Shown piece by piece: positions 1 through 8,137 of a stretch of 64,000 bases of DNA. The DNA is from Vibrio caribbeanicus ATCC BAA-2122 (GTDB lineage Bacteria > Pseudomonadota > Gammaproteobacteria > Enterobacterales > Vibrionaceae): assembly GCF_000165125.1 (NCBI RefSeq), contig NZ_AEIU01000059.1, positions 62,001-126,000 on the forward strand, read 5' to 3'. Position 1 is the first letter of the stretch. Every line of letters begins with the position of its first letter. A program made the position numbers and the translations under genes. Under the pieces are notes generated by a model. The model worked only from the letters and a program-made list of their open reading frames with translations. It made no database searches and was not told where the DNA came from.

Positions 1-2
1 TA

Positions 3-356
3 TTATTGAATATTCGCGATCTTATTGACCAACAACAAAATGAGATATTTAAGCGCAATATTGATTCCGTTGTTCTCTTTAGTCAGTCGCTTGAAGATTT
101 TGCCTCAGGGATGCAATTATTTGTTTCCGGTCGTCAATTTAAACCTGAGTTTGAGTGGAGCAAAGAGGACAAAGCACGTTTAAAAACACTATTTTCTCAA
201 GATAAAACCCTTTGGGTTATGACGACTCGAAAGCCAAGCAAACAATTACTTACTTTAATTCCTGAAGACAGAATTTTGGTCGTCGACCCTATTGACCGTT
301 GGGGTAGTGAAGGAATAGATCACGACAACCCATTGAAAAGATGGACTTTTAAATAA
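3..356 (+). CDS. C-terminal part of an unrecognised protein (5' end outside window)
   Basis: The reading frame is open from the first in-frame codon at the window edge to a TAA at 354-356, so this is the 3' end of a longer gene; the TTG at position 6 is only an in-frame candidate start. About 117 residues are visible. They are soluble and mixed in charge, with an alternating beta/alpha look (segments around SVVLFSQS, LWVMTTRK and RILVVDPID) and no clear membrane segment or catalytic motif. A soluble tail of a membrane glycosyltransferase is one possibility, but I do not recognise the family. A rho-independent terminator follows closely, so the gene probably ends its transcription unit. Confidence 0.6.
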   Translation, partial: LLNIRDLIDQQQNEIFKRNIDSVVLFSQSLEDFASGMQLFVSGRQFKPEFEWSKEDKARLKTLFSQDKTLWVMTTRKPSKQLLTLIPEDRILVVDPIDRWGSEGIDHDNPLKRWTFK

Positions 357-391
357 TATCTTGTTCTTTTTATGACTGACTTGATAAGCAT

Positions 392-417
392 AAGCCCGTA
401 TAAACCGGGCTTTTATT
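392..417 (+). terminator. Rho-independent terminator
   Basis: Inverted repeat AAGCCCG (392-398) and CGGGCTT (406-412) with a 7-base loop, running into a T-rich tail (TTTTATTT). It lies 35 bases after the first gene and separates it from the iron-regulated receptor downstream. Confidence 0.8.
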
Positions 418-441
418 TACAGTTGTGAATGTAAATAATGT

Positions 442-462
442 AAATGATATTAATTATCATTT
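442..462 (+). promoter_or_regulatory. Fur box upstream of TonB-dependent receptor
   Basis: The 21 bases at 442-462 form a near-perfect AT-rich palindrome (AAATGATA, TTAA centre, TTATCATTT) that fits the classic 19-bp Fur consensus of GATAAT/ATTATC half-sites. It lies about 60-80 bases before the receptor start codon, where a promoter would be expected. Iron-dependent repression of the receptor is therefore likely; the site itself is read directly, binding is inferred. Confidence 0.8.
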
Positions 463-523
463 AGATTGCAATTAAAGTATTCGCATCTTTAATAGCCCAG
501 CGCTCAAAGCGTAGATTATCAAA

Positions 524-2536
524 ATGAAAATTAAATCTCTTTCCGTCGCCATTTCGGTTGCACTGACTTCCTTTTCCGCCATTTCTGCTCAGGAAAAAAC
601 ACAGGATACACTCGTAGTTACTGGCTCCGCGCTTGACCAGTTAGTTCAGACTGAGATCAACTCCGAATCACTCGAACAAAAACAAGCATCGGACATGAAA
701 GATGTCCTTAACACTATTCCAAGTGTTACTGTTGATGGGAATGCGCGATATTCACGCAAAGTGTTTGTTCGTGGTTTGGAAGATAAGTTTTCTGTTGTAA
801 CGATTGATGGTTCACGACAAGAGGGCCAGCTTTTCCATCACAATGGTGACCAAACTATAGACCCTGCAATGCTTAAAGTCGCTGAAGTTGAGCTGGGTGG
901 TAATTCTGTGCTCGCTGGTGCCGGTGCTATCAACGGAACATTTAGTTATGAAACAAAAGATCCTTCCGATCTACTTGCGTATGATGAAAGCATCGGTGCT
1001 CGCGTAAAAACAGGCTACCAGACGGCCTACGAGCGTTTCTCTACCGACGTTGCACTATACGCTAAAGTCAATGACCAACTGCAGTTTTTAGGTATTGCCA
1101 ACTATTCAGACGATGGTGACCTGCATATACCTGATAAAGAAAACGTCACTTCAAAACAAGGTGAACTCAAATCAGGTTTAGCAAAAGTTGTCTTTATCCC
1201 TAACGATGAAAATGAGTTTAAACTGACGTTTAATCGCTACAGCGATGGAGGAAAGCGTCAGCTTTCTGGTGAAAAAGCGGGTGCACTCTATGCAGAGGAT
1301 GAACACCATTACAGCTCAATGAACCGTGATACTGTCACTCTTCAACACAGCTACGACGCAGGCAGCGATCTCATCAGCCTAAAATCAAATCTTTACTATA
1401 ACCACCAATACATGGATCGCGATGCATTGATAGACGACAATCTTTCTATACCGGATAGAAAATACAACGTCACAACTATCGGAGGTGATGTCCGCAACGT
1501 TTCTTGGATTGGTGAACACGAGCTGACCTACGGTCTAGAAGGTTATAAAGCAAAACAGTGGATTGATGCTGGAGATGGCGTTTATCTATCCGGACCAGAA
1601 CAAGGTAACACTAAAAAATATGGCATGGATGGCGGCACTATCACAGCTTACGGCCTATACATCCAGGATAAATTTGAAATTAACGACTTCACGCTTACTC
1701 CAGGGGTACGTTACGACGTGCATAAACTAGGGGGAGTGTATTCGGGGGAATTTAAACAGGTCTCTCCGAAGTTCAAAGGACAATATCAAGCGAGCGACAA
1801 CTTAAGTTTGCGTATTGGTTACGGGCGCTTATTTAAAGGGGCTGCGCTACCTGAAACCTTGACGATGAAACCTGCAAGCGATGTCACACAGTCTGATACT
1901 AAAGCCATGACAGGTAATAACTATGAAGCGGGCTTTGATTACGACCTCACTTCAGCTCTAAATGCGGACAGCGCGCTATTCGGGTTCACGGTATACACCT
2001 ATGATCTTGACAACCAGATGCACCCAACTAAAAACAACAAGACATTATCTAACCAATACGATGTTCAAGTATGGGGTATAGAAACCGTCTTTACTTACGT
2101 TTTGAATGACCTCAGTATCTATGCAAACCACTCTTATTCAGACGGTGAGCAAACCTCCCTTACGGCAGGAAGGACTTCTCCCGCCGGGACGAAAAGTCAT
2201 ATGAACAAAACGGGTATTCATAATATCAAATTGGGCACAAAGTACGGTGTCACCAATGAAATTATTATGGGATGGGATGCTCGCTTCGTACCCGGAAACG
2301 AATACACCAGAGAAAATGGAGACAGAGTGAATCGCTCTGGCTTTGGTGTACATAATATCTGGGCAACATACACCCCTGATTTTGCCAAAGATCTCAGCGT
2401 CAACTTGGGTATAGACAACCTCTTCGACCAACGTTACGCCGAACATACAGGATTTGGTATCTATTGGGGCTCAGAGAAATACACTAGCTACGAAGCTGGC
2501 CGCAACTATAAAGCAACGGTTGCTTACAGTTTCTAA
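524..2536 (+). CDS. TonB-dependent outer-membrane receptor (iron/heme type)
   Basis: A 670-residue outer-membrane receptor that would import an iron chelate or heme using energy from TonB-ExbBD. Residues 1-22 are a Sec signal peptide. A TonB box (DTLVVTG) follows at about 28-34, then a plug domain with the typical VFVRGLEDKFSVVTIDG region near 80-97, then a beta-barrel. The chain ends in a C-terminal phenylalanine (VAYSF), the usual barrel-assembly signal. A Fur box precedes the gene. The size and plug resemble Vibrio heme receptors such as HutR, but I do not see clear FRAP and NPNL heme-receptor motifs (the nearest match is FKGAALPE near residue 440), so the ligand is left open. A repeat fragment and a stem-loop follow. 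Confidence 0.9.
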   Translation: MKIKSLSVAISVALTSFSAISAQEKTQDTLVVTGSALDQLVQTEINSESLEQKQASDMKDVLNTIPSVTVDGNARYSRKVFVRGLEDKFSVVTIDGSRQEGQLFHHNGDQTIDPAMLKVAEVELGGNSVLAGAGAINGTFSYETKDPSDLLAYDESIGARVKTGYQTAYERFSTDVALYAKVNDQLQFLGIANYSDDGDLHIPDKENVTSKQGELKSGLAKVVFIPNDENEFKLTFNRYSDGGKRQLSGEKAGALYAEDEHHYSSMNRDTVTLQHSYDAGSDLISLKSNLYYNHQYMDRDALIDDNLSIPDRKYNVTTIGGDVRNVSWIGEHELTYGLEGYKAKQWIDAGDGVYLSGPEQGNTKKYGMDGGTITAYGLYIQDKFEINDFTLTPGVRYDVHKLGGVYSGEFKQVSPKFKGQYQASDNLSLRIGYGRLFKGAALPETLTMKPASDVTQSDTKAMTGNNYEAGFDYDLTSALNADSALFGFTVYTYDLDNQMHPTKNNKTLSNQYDVQVWGIETVFTYVLNDLSIYANHSYSDGEQTSLTAGRTSPAGTKSHMNKTGIHNIKLGTKYGVTNEIIMGWDARFVPGNEYTRENGDRVNRSGFGVHNIWATYTPDFAKDLSVNLGIDNLFDQRYAEHTGFGIYWGSEKYTSYEAGRNYKATVAYSF

Positions 2537-2547
2537 ACATAAACTTG

Positions 2548-2622
2548 ATAGGCCCAAGTAACCTCAAAATGCTAGGTTTAGTGAGAATGGTTTGCTTTAC
2601 AGGCAAAGCAACCATCTGAAAT
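2548..2622 (+). repeat. Truncated copy of the Vibrio palindromic (MITE-like) repeat
   Basis: These ~75 bases match the reverse complement of the right end of the full element at 44596-44861: the core CCCAAGTAACCTCAAAATGC, then GCTAGGTT, GAGAAT, TTTGCTTTAC and GGCAA in the same order, with roughly one difference in seven bases by eye. Only one terminal arm is present, so this is a decayed or solo end located just after the receptor gene. Confidence 0.7.
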
Positions 2623-2633
2623 CACATGGGGAT

Positions 2634-2669
2634 AGTAATAGCCATCAGTAGACACTGTTGGCTATTACT
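2634..2669 (+). terminator. Stem-loop, weak terminator candidate
   Basis: Perfect 11-bp inverted repeat AGTAATAGCCA (2634-2644) and TGGCTATTACT (2659-2669) with a 14-base loop. There are only two Ts directly after it, so termination would be inefficient. It is the only strong hairpin between the receptor and the next gene. Confidence 0.45.
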
Positions 2670-2803
2670 TCTATAACGAGCTGAGGCGGTACTTAACTAC
2701 TTTATGTTTAGATTAACTGAACATCTGTTAAGAACATTCAGCTCTACTTATCATAAAATATCTAATATTATGCCACTCATCACTATTGAATGAGTTTAGA
2801 GCT

Positions 2804-3736
2804 ATGCCATCAACACATACGATTAAACAATATTTTCCTTTTGGAATCGTTTTAGTCATCTGCCTAACGCCGTTTATCTCCTCACCCATAGCATTAGTTT
2901 TGGGTTTTTTATTGGCGACATTAGGCCTAGTTCCAAGTGAACTCAACCTAGCAAAGCTGACTAAAAAACTGTTGGCTTATTCAATTGTAGGCTTAGGTTT
3001 TGGCATTCAATTTCAACAAGCATTGCAAGTAACGAGTGATGGTATTGGTCTCATTATTGCCACGATATTTGGTACTCTATTTTTTGGATGGTGGGCAGCG
3101 AAAGCTTTTAAACTGGATGTAAAAACTGGATACCTGATTTCTTCAGGAACAGCTATCTGCGGTGGAAGTGCCATTGCCGCTGTATCACCGGCAATCAAAG
3201 CCGATGACCAACAAATCGGTATCTCTTTAGCGACTATTTTTGTACTAAATTCTATCGCTCTATTCATCTTCCCAGTAATTGGGCATGCTCTTAATCTTGA
3301 CCAACACACTTTTGGTACGTGGGCAGCTATCGCCATCCATGATACCTCTTCTGTTGTGGGTGCTGCTTCTGCCTACGGTGAGGAAGCACTTACTACAGCA
3401 ACGACATTAAAACTCGCCAGAGCAATATGGATTATTCCTGTTGCTCTTTTTAGTGCCTTTTTGTTCCGTAGTGATTCAAAGAAAATAACGATTCCCTACT
3501 TTATTCTCTTCTATTGTATCGCTATTGCGGTCAGTGATCTGATACCTCAATATGACGCCATATACCAAAATATTTTTGGGATTGCCAAAAAAACATTGGT
3601 TATTTGCCTATTTTTAATCGGCTGTGGTATCTCGATTGAAAAACTCAAAGCATCAGGACCAAGGCCACTTATTTTCGGCGTGACATTATGGGTACTTATC
3701 TCAACTACCTCACTCGCTTGGTTAACTGTCTTTTGA
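2804..3736 (+). CDS. YeiH/UPF0324 family putative anion exporter
   Basis: A 310-residue inner-membrane protein with about ten hydrophobic segments, matching the YeiH (UPF0324, Cons_hypoth698) family. Members are called putative sulfate or sulfonate exporters, but the substrate is not firmly known. The conserved loop with [14 protein letters not shown] (about residue 105-118) and the segment [14 protein letters not shown] are family hallmarks. I prefer the ATG at 2804 ([10 protein letters not shown]) over the in-frame TTG at 2786, because family members start shortly before the first membrane helix; neither has a strong Shine-Dalgarno. Its 3' end overlaps the convergent small gene on the other strand by 32 bases. 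There is no obvious sulfur or cysteine gene beside it. Confidence 0.85.
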   Translation: MPSTHTIKQYFPFGIVLVICLTPFISSPIALVLGFLLATLGLVPSELNLAKLTKKLLAYSIVGLGFGIQFQQALQVTSDGIGLIIATIFGTLFFGWWAAKAFKLDVKTGYLISSGTAICGGSAIAAVSPAIKADDQQIGISLATIFVLNSIALFIFPVIGHALNLDQHTFGTWAAIAIHDTSSVVGAASAYGEEALTTATTLKLARAIWIIPVALFSAFLFRSDSKKITIPYFILFYCIAIAVSDLIPQYDAIYQNIFGIAKKTLVICLFLIGCGISIEKLKASGPRPLIFGVTLWVLISTTSLAWLTVF

Positions 3737-3911
3737 CGTTTAACAAAGGTGAAAAAATACTTGGCTTCTTAAGCAAAAGCACAAGGAACAGAACCGTGAT
3801 AAACGCACCAAGCTCAGAGAGAGCTCGTACCAATCCATCGGTTTGAGAAGCAATAACGACTTGAGTAATCGTCATGATGATAAATAGTACTTTCATTCCT
3901 TGAACATCCAT
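3705..3911 (-). CDS. Small hydrophobic protein, function unknown
   Basis: A 68-residue ORF with a hydrophobic stretch at about residues 7-22, a short polar turn ([14 protein letters not shown]) and a second hydrophobic stretch at about 35-47, ending in a basic tail ([12 protein letters not shown]). This two-helix hairpin with a positive C-terminus looks like a real small inner-membrane protein rather than a shadow ORF. Against this, the start lacks a convincing Shine-Dalgarno and the 3' end overlaps the convergent permease gene. An alternative start is the methionine at 3896. It lies between the permease and menC, in the same orientation as menC. I do not recognise a family. Confidence 0.5.
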   Translation of the reverse strand: MDVQGMKVLFIIMTITQVVIASQTDGLVRALSELGAFITVLFLVLLLKKPSIFSPLLNVKRQLTKRVR

Positions 3912-3986
3912 AAAGTTTTACACCAGTATGAATGTTCAAGTCGTGAAATCTAAATTCATATTTGGACTATGACATTGCTAAAATTA

Positions 3987-4976
3987 CTAAGCAGATTGCC
4001 AAACCAAAGCATGCTCGCTTAGTGGCTTAATGGGTAAGGTGCAGCCAGGCCATCCTGTCTCAATTTGCTGAGTAAAAATCCCGATGGTATCGAGCGCAGG
4101 TACTTCACTTGGTAATTGCCAACGAGAAAAACGTGCCAATTGATTGAGGCCTACGCTTGACTCTAAGCTTGAACTTATTACAACTTTGATACCCAACTCT
4201 TTTGCTCTCTCAATCAGTTCTATACAGCGTTCAATGGATCCGGTGAGTGTGGGTTTTAAAATAATGGCCTTAGCACCATTGAGATCTTCAAGCTTGAATG
4301 CTTCGTGACACATAGCGTGCAAAAGAGTTTCATCCCATGCCACTGCAATGCCAGTATTGATTGCGAAAGAAAAGCTGTCACCGGGCGATTCACAGGGTTC
4401 TTCTATGAACTCAATTCGTCCACGCAATGATGGCGCAATTTTTTTTGCAAATTGGCTCGCTTTTTCAGCATTCCATGCCCTGTTCGCATCTAGCCTCAAA
4501 CTCAGATCGGGTATCGCACTTAATAAAGAACTAACAATGATGCCATCGCGGTATGGATCGTTGTGGCCAACTTTGATTTTGGCAATCTTATTACCATGCA
4601 TAAGCTCTAAGCGTGAAGCTAATTCGTCGGGTTCACCTGTAGTAACAGGTACAACATGATAACAGCCTTGGCTCGGTAGCGTTCCCGACAGGTCAAGCTC
4701 TGCGATCGAGAGACCAAAAGCGACGGAAGGATAAAGCGAATTAATATCGATTGGTTTGCGTTTTTGCCAAAGGATTAATTGCTCTACAAGCTGGGGATAT
4801 ACTTCATCAATCGTTTCGAAACTCTGATCTGCTAAAGGAGCAATTTCTCCTTTACCTACGTATTGGCCATCACGAAGCTCAACAATGAAGCCTTCTCTCT
4901 GACCAAGTTTTTTTTGCACTGATGTCGCGGATTCATCAAGCGGTAAAACATAGCGATAAAGCCTAGCTGATCTCAT
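3987..4976 (-). CDS. menC: o-Succinylbenzoate synthase MenC
   Basis: Dehydrates SHCHC to o-succinylbenzoate in menaquinone biosynthesis; a cytoplasmic enolase-superfamily enzyme. The 329-residue protein shows the full MenC signature: the KxK motif K133/K135 (IAKIKVG), metal ligands D163 (RLDANRAW), E192 (IEFIEEP) and D215 (AWDETLL), and the second-side lysine K241 (AIILKPT). Length is close to the family norm (about 320-330). The usual partners menF, menD, menH, menB and menE are not in the window: downstream is a small unknown ORF and upstream is nearly 600 bases with no gene. The gene is therefore stand-alone here, and menE would have to be elsewhere if the pathway is complete. Confidence 0.92.
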   Translation of the reverse strand: MRSARLYRYVLPLDESATSVQKKLGQREGFIVELRDGQYVGKGEIAPLADQSFETIDEVYPQLVEQLILWQKRKPIDINSLYPSVAFGLSIAELDLSGTLPSQGCYHVVPVTTGEPDELASRLELMHGNKIAKIKVGHNDPYRDGIIVSSLLSAIPDLSLRLDANRAWNAEKASQFAKKIAPSLRGRIEFIEEPCESPGDSFSFAINTGIAVAWDETLLHAMCHEAFKLEDLNGAKAIILKPTLTGSIERCIELIERAKELGIKVVISSSLESSVGLNQLARFSRWQLPSEVPALDTIGIFTQQIETGWPGCTLPIKPLSEHALVWQSA

Positions 4977-5566
4977 TAGCCATGCCCCTCTTCCTTAATC
5001 ATATAAATGTAGCTGGTATGGGTTAATATACCTATATTCTTTATGGCTATTTACTCTTCATCTTTGAAGGTAAAAAACGCCTGATTTTCGAACTAAGTCA
5101 TCATCGTTGAGTGACTCTCTATTGTTGCAGTCGTTGGTGGGGAAACCTAAAGTTCATTTCGGATTTTTGTTCGGTTGTTAGTTTCTATCAGGCCAGCGGG
5201 TAATTTTGTCTTGGTGACTTATCATTGTGCCTATCGAGTATGGTAGAAAACTCGAAATTTCACCTGAGAAATCAATACCAGTTTACGACAATGAGACCAT
5301 AGACTCCTTTTTATGTACGCTGTCATCGATTGGAGTCTAAAAAACGAGCGAAGCAATCGTCAAGTAAGTTTCTGTAACAAACCGACGCTAGCTATGACAA
5401 CTTATGTACATTCGAAGCAAAAGGGATGACCATACTCAAAGATGTACACTTATTCTAATAAAGAATAACGCCTATCACCGATAGGCACTCACGAAGCAGT
5501 GGCAAGCTCTAACGGAGCACTTCACACACATTTGAACACACAAGAACTCAAGTCACTTATATGTAA
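4977..5566. other. 590-bp intergenic region with no recognised gene
   Basis: No supported gene lies between menC and the Lrp-type gene. One 38-codon ORF (from ATG 5313) is open but has no recognisable motif or convincing ribosome site. A small perfect hairpin, GCCTATC-acc-GATAGGC, sits at 5470-5486 without a T-tract. The stretch could hold the menC promoter, a small RNA or decayed sequence; nothing in it settles which. Confidence 0.4.
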
Positions 5567-6022
5567 TTAACGGATGGGCAGCTCGAACTTCTTCTTCACC
5601 TGGCCAAAGGCAAAGCTTGATTCTATCGACTCAATATGTGGTAAACACGTCAGCTCTTGACGAATAAAACGCTCATAAGTTTTGAGAGAATGACTCACGA
5701 CTCTCAAGAGATAGTCATGGCTTCCGGTCATCAAAAAGCATTCGATCACCTCTTCCATATCTTGAACCATAGACTCAAATTGACGAATGTTTTCTTCTGT
5801 GGGCTTCTCCAGTTTAACCAGCACAAATACATTAATCGGTAGGCCACATTTTTCCTGATCAACATTGGCATGATAACCCTGAATAATCCGATTTTTTTCC
5901 AAGGCTCTAACACGACGTAAGCAAGGTGATGGTGACAAAGACACTCTGTCTGCCAATTCCTGATTAGTTAAACGCCCATCTCTTTGCAATTCATTGAGAA
6001 TTTTCTTATCAATACTATCCAT
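5567..6022 (-). CDS. Lrp/AsnC family transcriptional regulator
   Basis: A 151-residue regulator with an N-terminal winged helix-turn-helix (MDSIDKKILNELQRDGRLTN, then ELADRVSLSPSPCLRRVRAL, about residues 1-55) and a C-terminal RAM/Lrp ligand-binding domain (INVFVLVKLEK, then ECFLMTGSHDYLLRVV). Both length and layout are standard for Lrp/AsnC proteins. The frame is open further upstream to 6100, but the family always starts at MDxxDxxIL, so ATG 6022 is chosen. It is divergent from the PLP enzyme gene starting at 6157, and this pairing suggests that it controls that gene in response to an amino acid. The MdeR/MdeA pair of Pseudomonas (Lrp-type activator and methionine gamma-lyase) has the same arrangement; that parallel is an inference. 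Confidence 0.92.
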   Translation of the reverse strand: MDSIDKKILNELQRDGRLTNQELADRVSLSPSPCLRRVRALEKNRIIQGYHANVDQEKCGLPINVFVLVKLEKPTEENIRQFESMVQDMEEVIECFLMTGSHDYLLRVVSHSLKTYERFIRQELTCLPHIESIESSFAFGQVKKKFELPIR

Positions 6023-6156
6023 ATATTGCTCTATATATTCAAAATTTGGAATAATCTGCCAATTACCAGTAAAGTTATAACACAAATGGCAATCATTCAC
6101 TCCTTAACTCGACGTAGAATTAACAATGTGTTAACAACGTCACTTAGGGATATAAG

Positions 6157-7968
6157 ATGAATACCAATAAACAGTTGAGTCCATTAAGAAATTCTACTCA
6201 GCATAGCGATGCAATGACGCTTGCAAATGAGCAGGCAATCCATTTTGGCATCGATCCAGAAACAGAATATGGTCGTTCTTTGGTCGATCTTGCAACTACC
6301 CTATATACAGCGAATACCAAAACCCACGATCTATGGGCCATTACCATGGAAGGGTTGGAAGGCTTAGATAAGAGCGACAGAATCGCTTGGTTCAACGCGA
6401 AGCGTTTCTTATCGTTTCAATTGGCTAAGATCCTCGATAATTTACAAAACCCAATGAGGGCAACCTACCAATCTATCGCGACCAATAACGGGCATTTTGC
6501 CGCAAAGGGCGCATATCCGATTTTCGATAATGTTGCTGCTATTTTCTCTGCAAGCCCAGTTATTACACGTACTGCCACATACCTATTTGCCTGTACTGAG
6601 TGGGTTGAAGATGCCTTTAACGGCAGAGAACCACTGCATGAAATATACTCACGCCTCCTCAACCCAACGTCCATCAGTTTGGCAAACCACATCGTTGATA
6701 TAGAAGCGGGAGAATATGCTAACCAATATCTTGCATGGAACTTTAACTCAGGTATGGCTGCTATCGATGGCCTGTTGAGTCATACACTAGGCCGTGAAGA
6801 TATTGTTATCGCTTCCCGCAACATTTACGGCGGTTCTTACCAACTTTTGCATGACTGGTATAGAAAATCGTCAAATCTTGACGTCGCCATTGAATGGGTA
6901 GATGGCTACGAAGCTGATATCTTTGCTCGCGCTATTGACGATGCAATGGTGAAATACAAAGATCGTATCGATTCTGGCAAACAAATTTACGTCTATTTAG
7001 AGAGTCCTTGTAACCCTCACGGCTATGTGCTCGATGTTGCTGGAATATCAAGAGCAGCTCATGAGAAAAATTGTATGGTGATGGTCGATACCACGGTTGG
7101 TACGCCTTTCCTTCACCCTGTTCTGAAACGCGAGAACGCCATCGAAAGACCCGACTTTGTCATTCACTCCTACACCAAGGACCTGGCAGGCACAGGTACG
7201 ACAACTGCCGGCGTGGTTATAGGTCGTAACGAAGAGATGTTTATTCCCAAAGGTGACTCTACAAGCTACACATTACCTAATGGTAAAGAGCGCACACGCA
7301 ATTGGGACGAAACCTTGTTCTGGAATGTGTATTACGTCAAAGGGGCATTTTTGGATGCCGATAAAGCGTTTGAAGTACTCAACGGCATGAAAACCTTTGA
7401 GCTGCGCGTCCTCAACAAAACCATTAATACACTGACTTTAGCACGTGTATTCGATGCTCACCCAGACATCAATGTTTCGTGCCCTGGCCTAGAAACGAGT
7501 CCAAATTACCACGTTCTAAAAGAGAACATGCACCTCTCTTTGCCCGCATCATTGTTTACCATAGATATGGAAGGAACGGCGGAGCGTGCTCCTATTACAC
7601 CAAGCGTCTACAAACAGTTTTTTGATATGCTAGAACCTGCTATTGGAATGCAAGTCAGCTTGGGACAAACCAACACAGTCGCTTTGTGCCCAGCAATGAC
7701 AACTCACTCTGAAATGTCATCGGAAGCACAACTCGAAGCAGGGATTAAACCAACAACAATGAGAATTGCAGTAGGACTTGAAGATCCAAGGATGTTCTTA
7801 GCCCATATTCTCAATGCTTCAAAACTCACGATAGACGTCAAACACCCTGAATTTTCATCTCTTTTCCCTTCGGCAGAGAAAATTGATGAAATCTATCGTA
7901 GCACCTACCTTGAAGTACATCATAAGTTCTTAACCAGTACGCCATCTTTCGAACAATTGACGAAATAG
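6157..7968 (+). CDS. Cys/Met-metabolism PLP-dependent enzyme with N-terminal extension
   Basis: A fold-type I PLP enzyme of the cystathionine gamma-synthase / methionine gamma-lyase family. K341 in SYTKDLAGTGTTTAG is the expected Schiff-base lysine; the preceding VDTTVGTPFLHP segment (about 311-322) carries the PLP-ring aspartate, and YLESPCNPHG is the usual beta-strand and substrate loop. At 603 residues it is about 200 longer than the typical 390-430. Roughly the first 120 residues (with WAITMEGLEGLDKSDRIAWF) precede the catalytic fold and were not recognised. A good Shine-Dalgarno (TTAGGGA) precedes ATG 6157. The reaction (lyase or synthase, sulfur amino acid) cannot be fixed from sequence alone. 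It is divergent from an Lrp-type gene, so control by an amino acid is likely. Confidence 0.85.
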   Translation: MNTNKQLSPLRNSTQHSDAMTLANEQAIHFGIDPETEYGRSLVDLATTLYTANTKTHDLWAITMEGLEGLDKSDRIAWFNAKRFLSFQLAKILDNLQNPMRATYQSIATNNGHFAAKGAYPIFDNVAAIFSASPVITRTATYLFACTEWVEDAFNGREPLHEIYSRLLNPTSISLANHIVDIEAGEYANQYLAWNFNSGMAAIDGLLSHTLGREDIVIASRNIYGGSYQLLHDWYRKSSNLDVAIEWVDGYEADIFARAIDDAMVKYKDRIDSGKQIYVYLESPCNPHGYVLDVAGISRAAHEKNCMVMVDTTVGTPFLHPVLKRENAIERPDFVIHSYTKDLAGTGTTTAGVVIGRNEEMFIPKGDSTSYTLPNGKERTRNWDETLFWNVYYVKGAFLDADKAFEVLNGMKTFELRVLNKTINTLTLARVFDAHPDINVSCPGLETSPNYHVLKENMHLSLPASLFTIDMEGTAERAPITPSVYKQFFDMLEPAIGMQVSLGQTNTVALCPAMTTHSEMSSEAQLEAGIKPTTMRIAVGLEDPRMFLAHILNASKLTIDVKHPEFSSLFPSAEKIDEIYRSTYLEVHHKFLTSTPSFEQLTK

Positions 7969-7977
7969 TACCCCTTC

Positions 7978-8008
7978 ACCCTATCGATCCCCTGTGGATT
8001 GATAGGGT
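7978..8008 (+). terminator. Stem-loop after PLP enzyme gene
   Basis: Inverted repeat ACCCTATC (7978-7985) and GATAGGGT (8001-8008), extended inward by ATCC/GGAT. There is no T-tract after it, so it may be a weak terminator or an mRNA 3'-end stabiliser. Confidence 0.45.
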
Positions 8009-8137
8009 TATCCTACATGACCTCATTTTACATCATAAAGTCAGTAAATTTTTTCCAGCTCTGTAGACTTTTATTCTAAAGAACTTTATTTTAGTGTCCT
8101 TTAATAAAGTAAATTCACAATTTTTAGGTTTCGCTCA

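Noticed and set aside
2138-2446. 102-codon minus-strand ORF inside the TonB receptor gene
   Set aside because: Shadow of the receptor frame; no ribosome site and unlikely composition.
5313-5429. 38-codon ORF in the menC upstream gap
   Set aside because: Open but without a convincing Shine-Dalgarno, domain or homology I can recall; length is within chance expectation.
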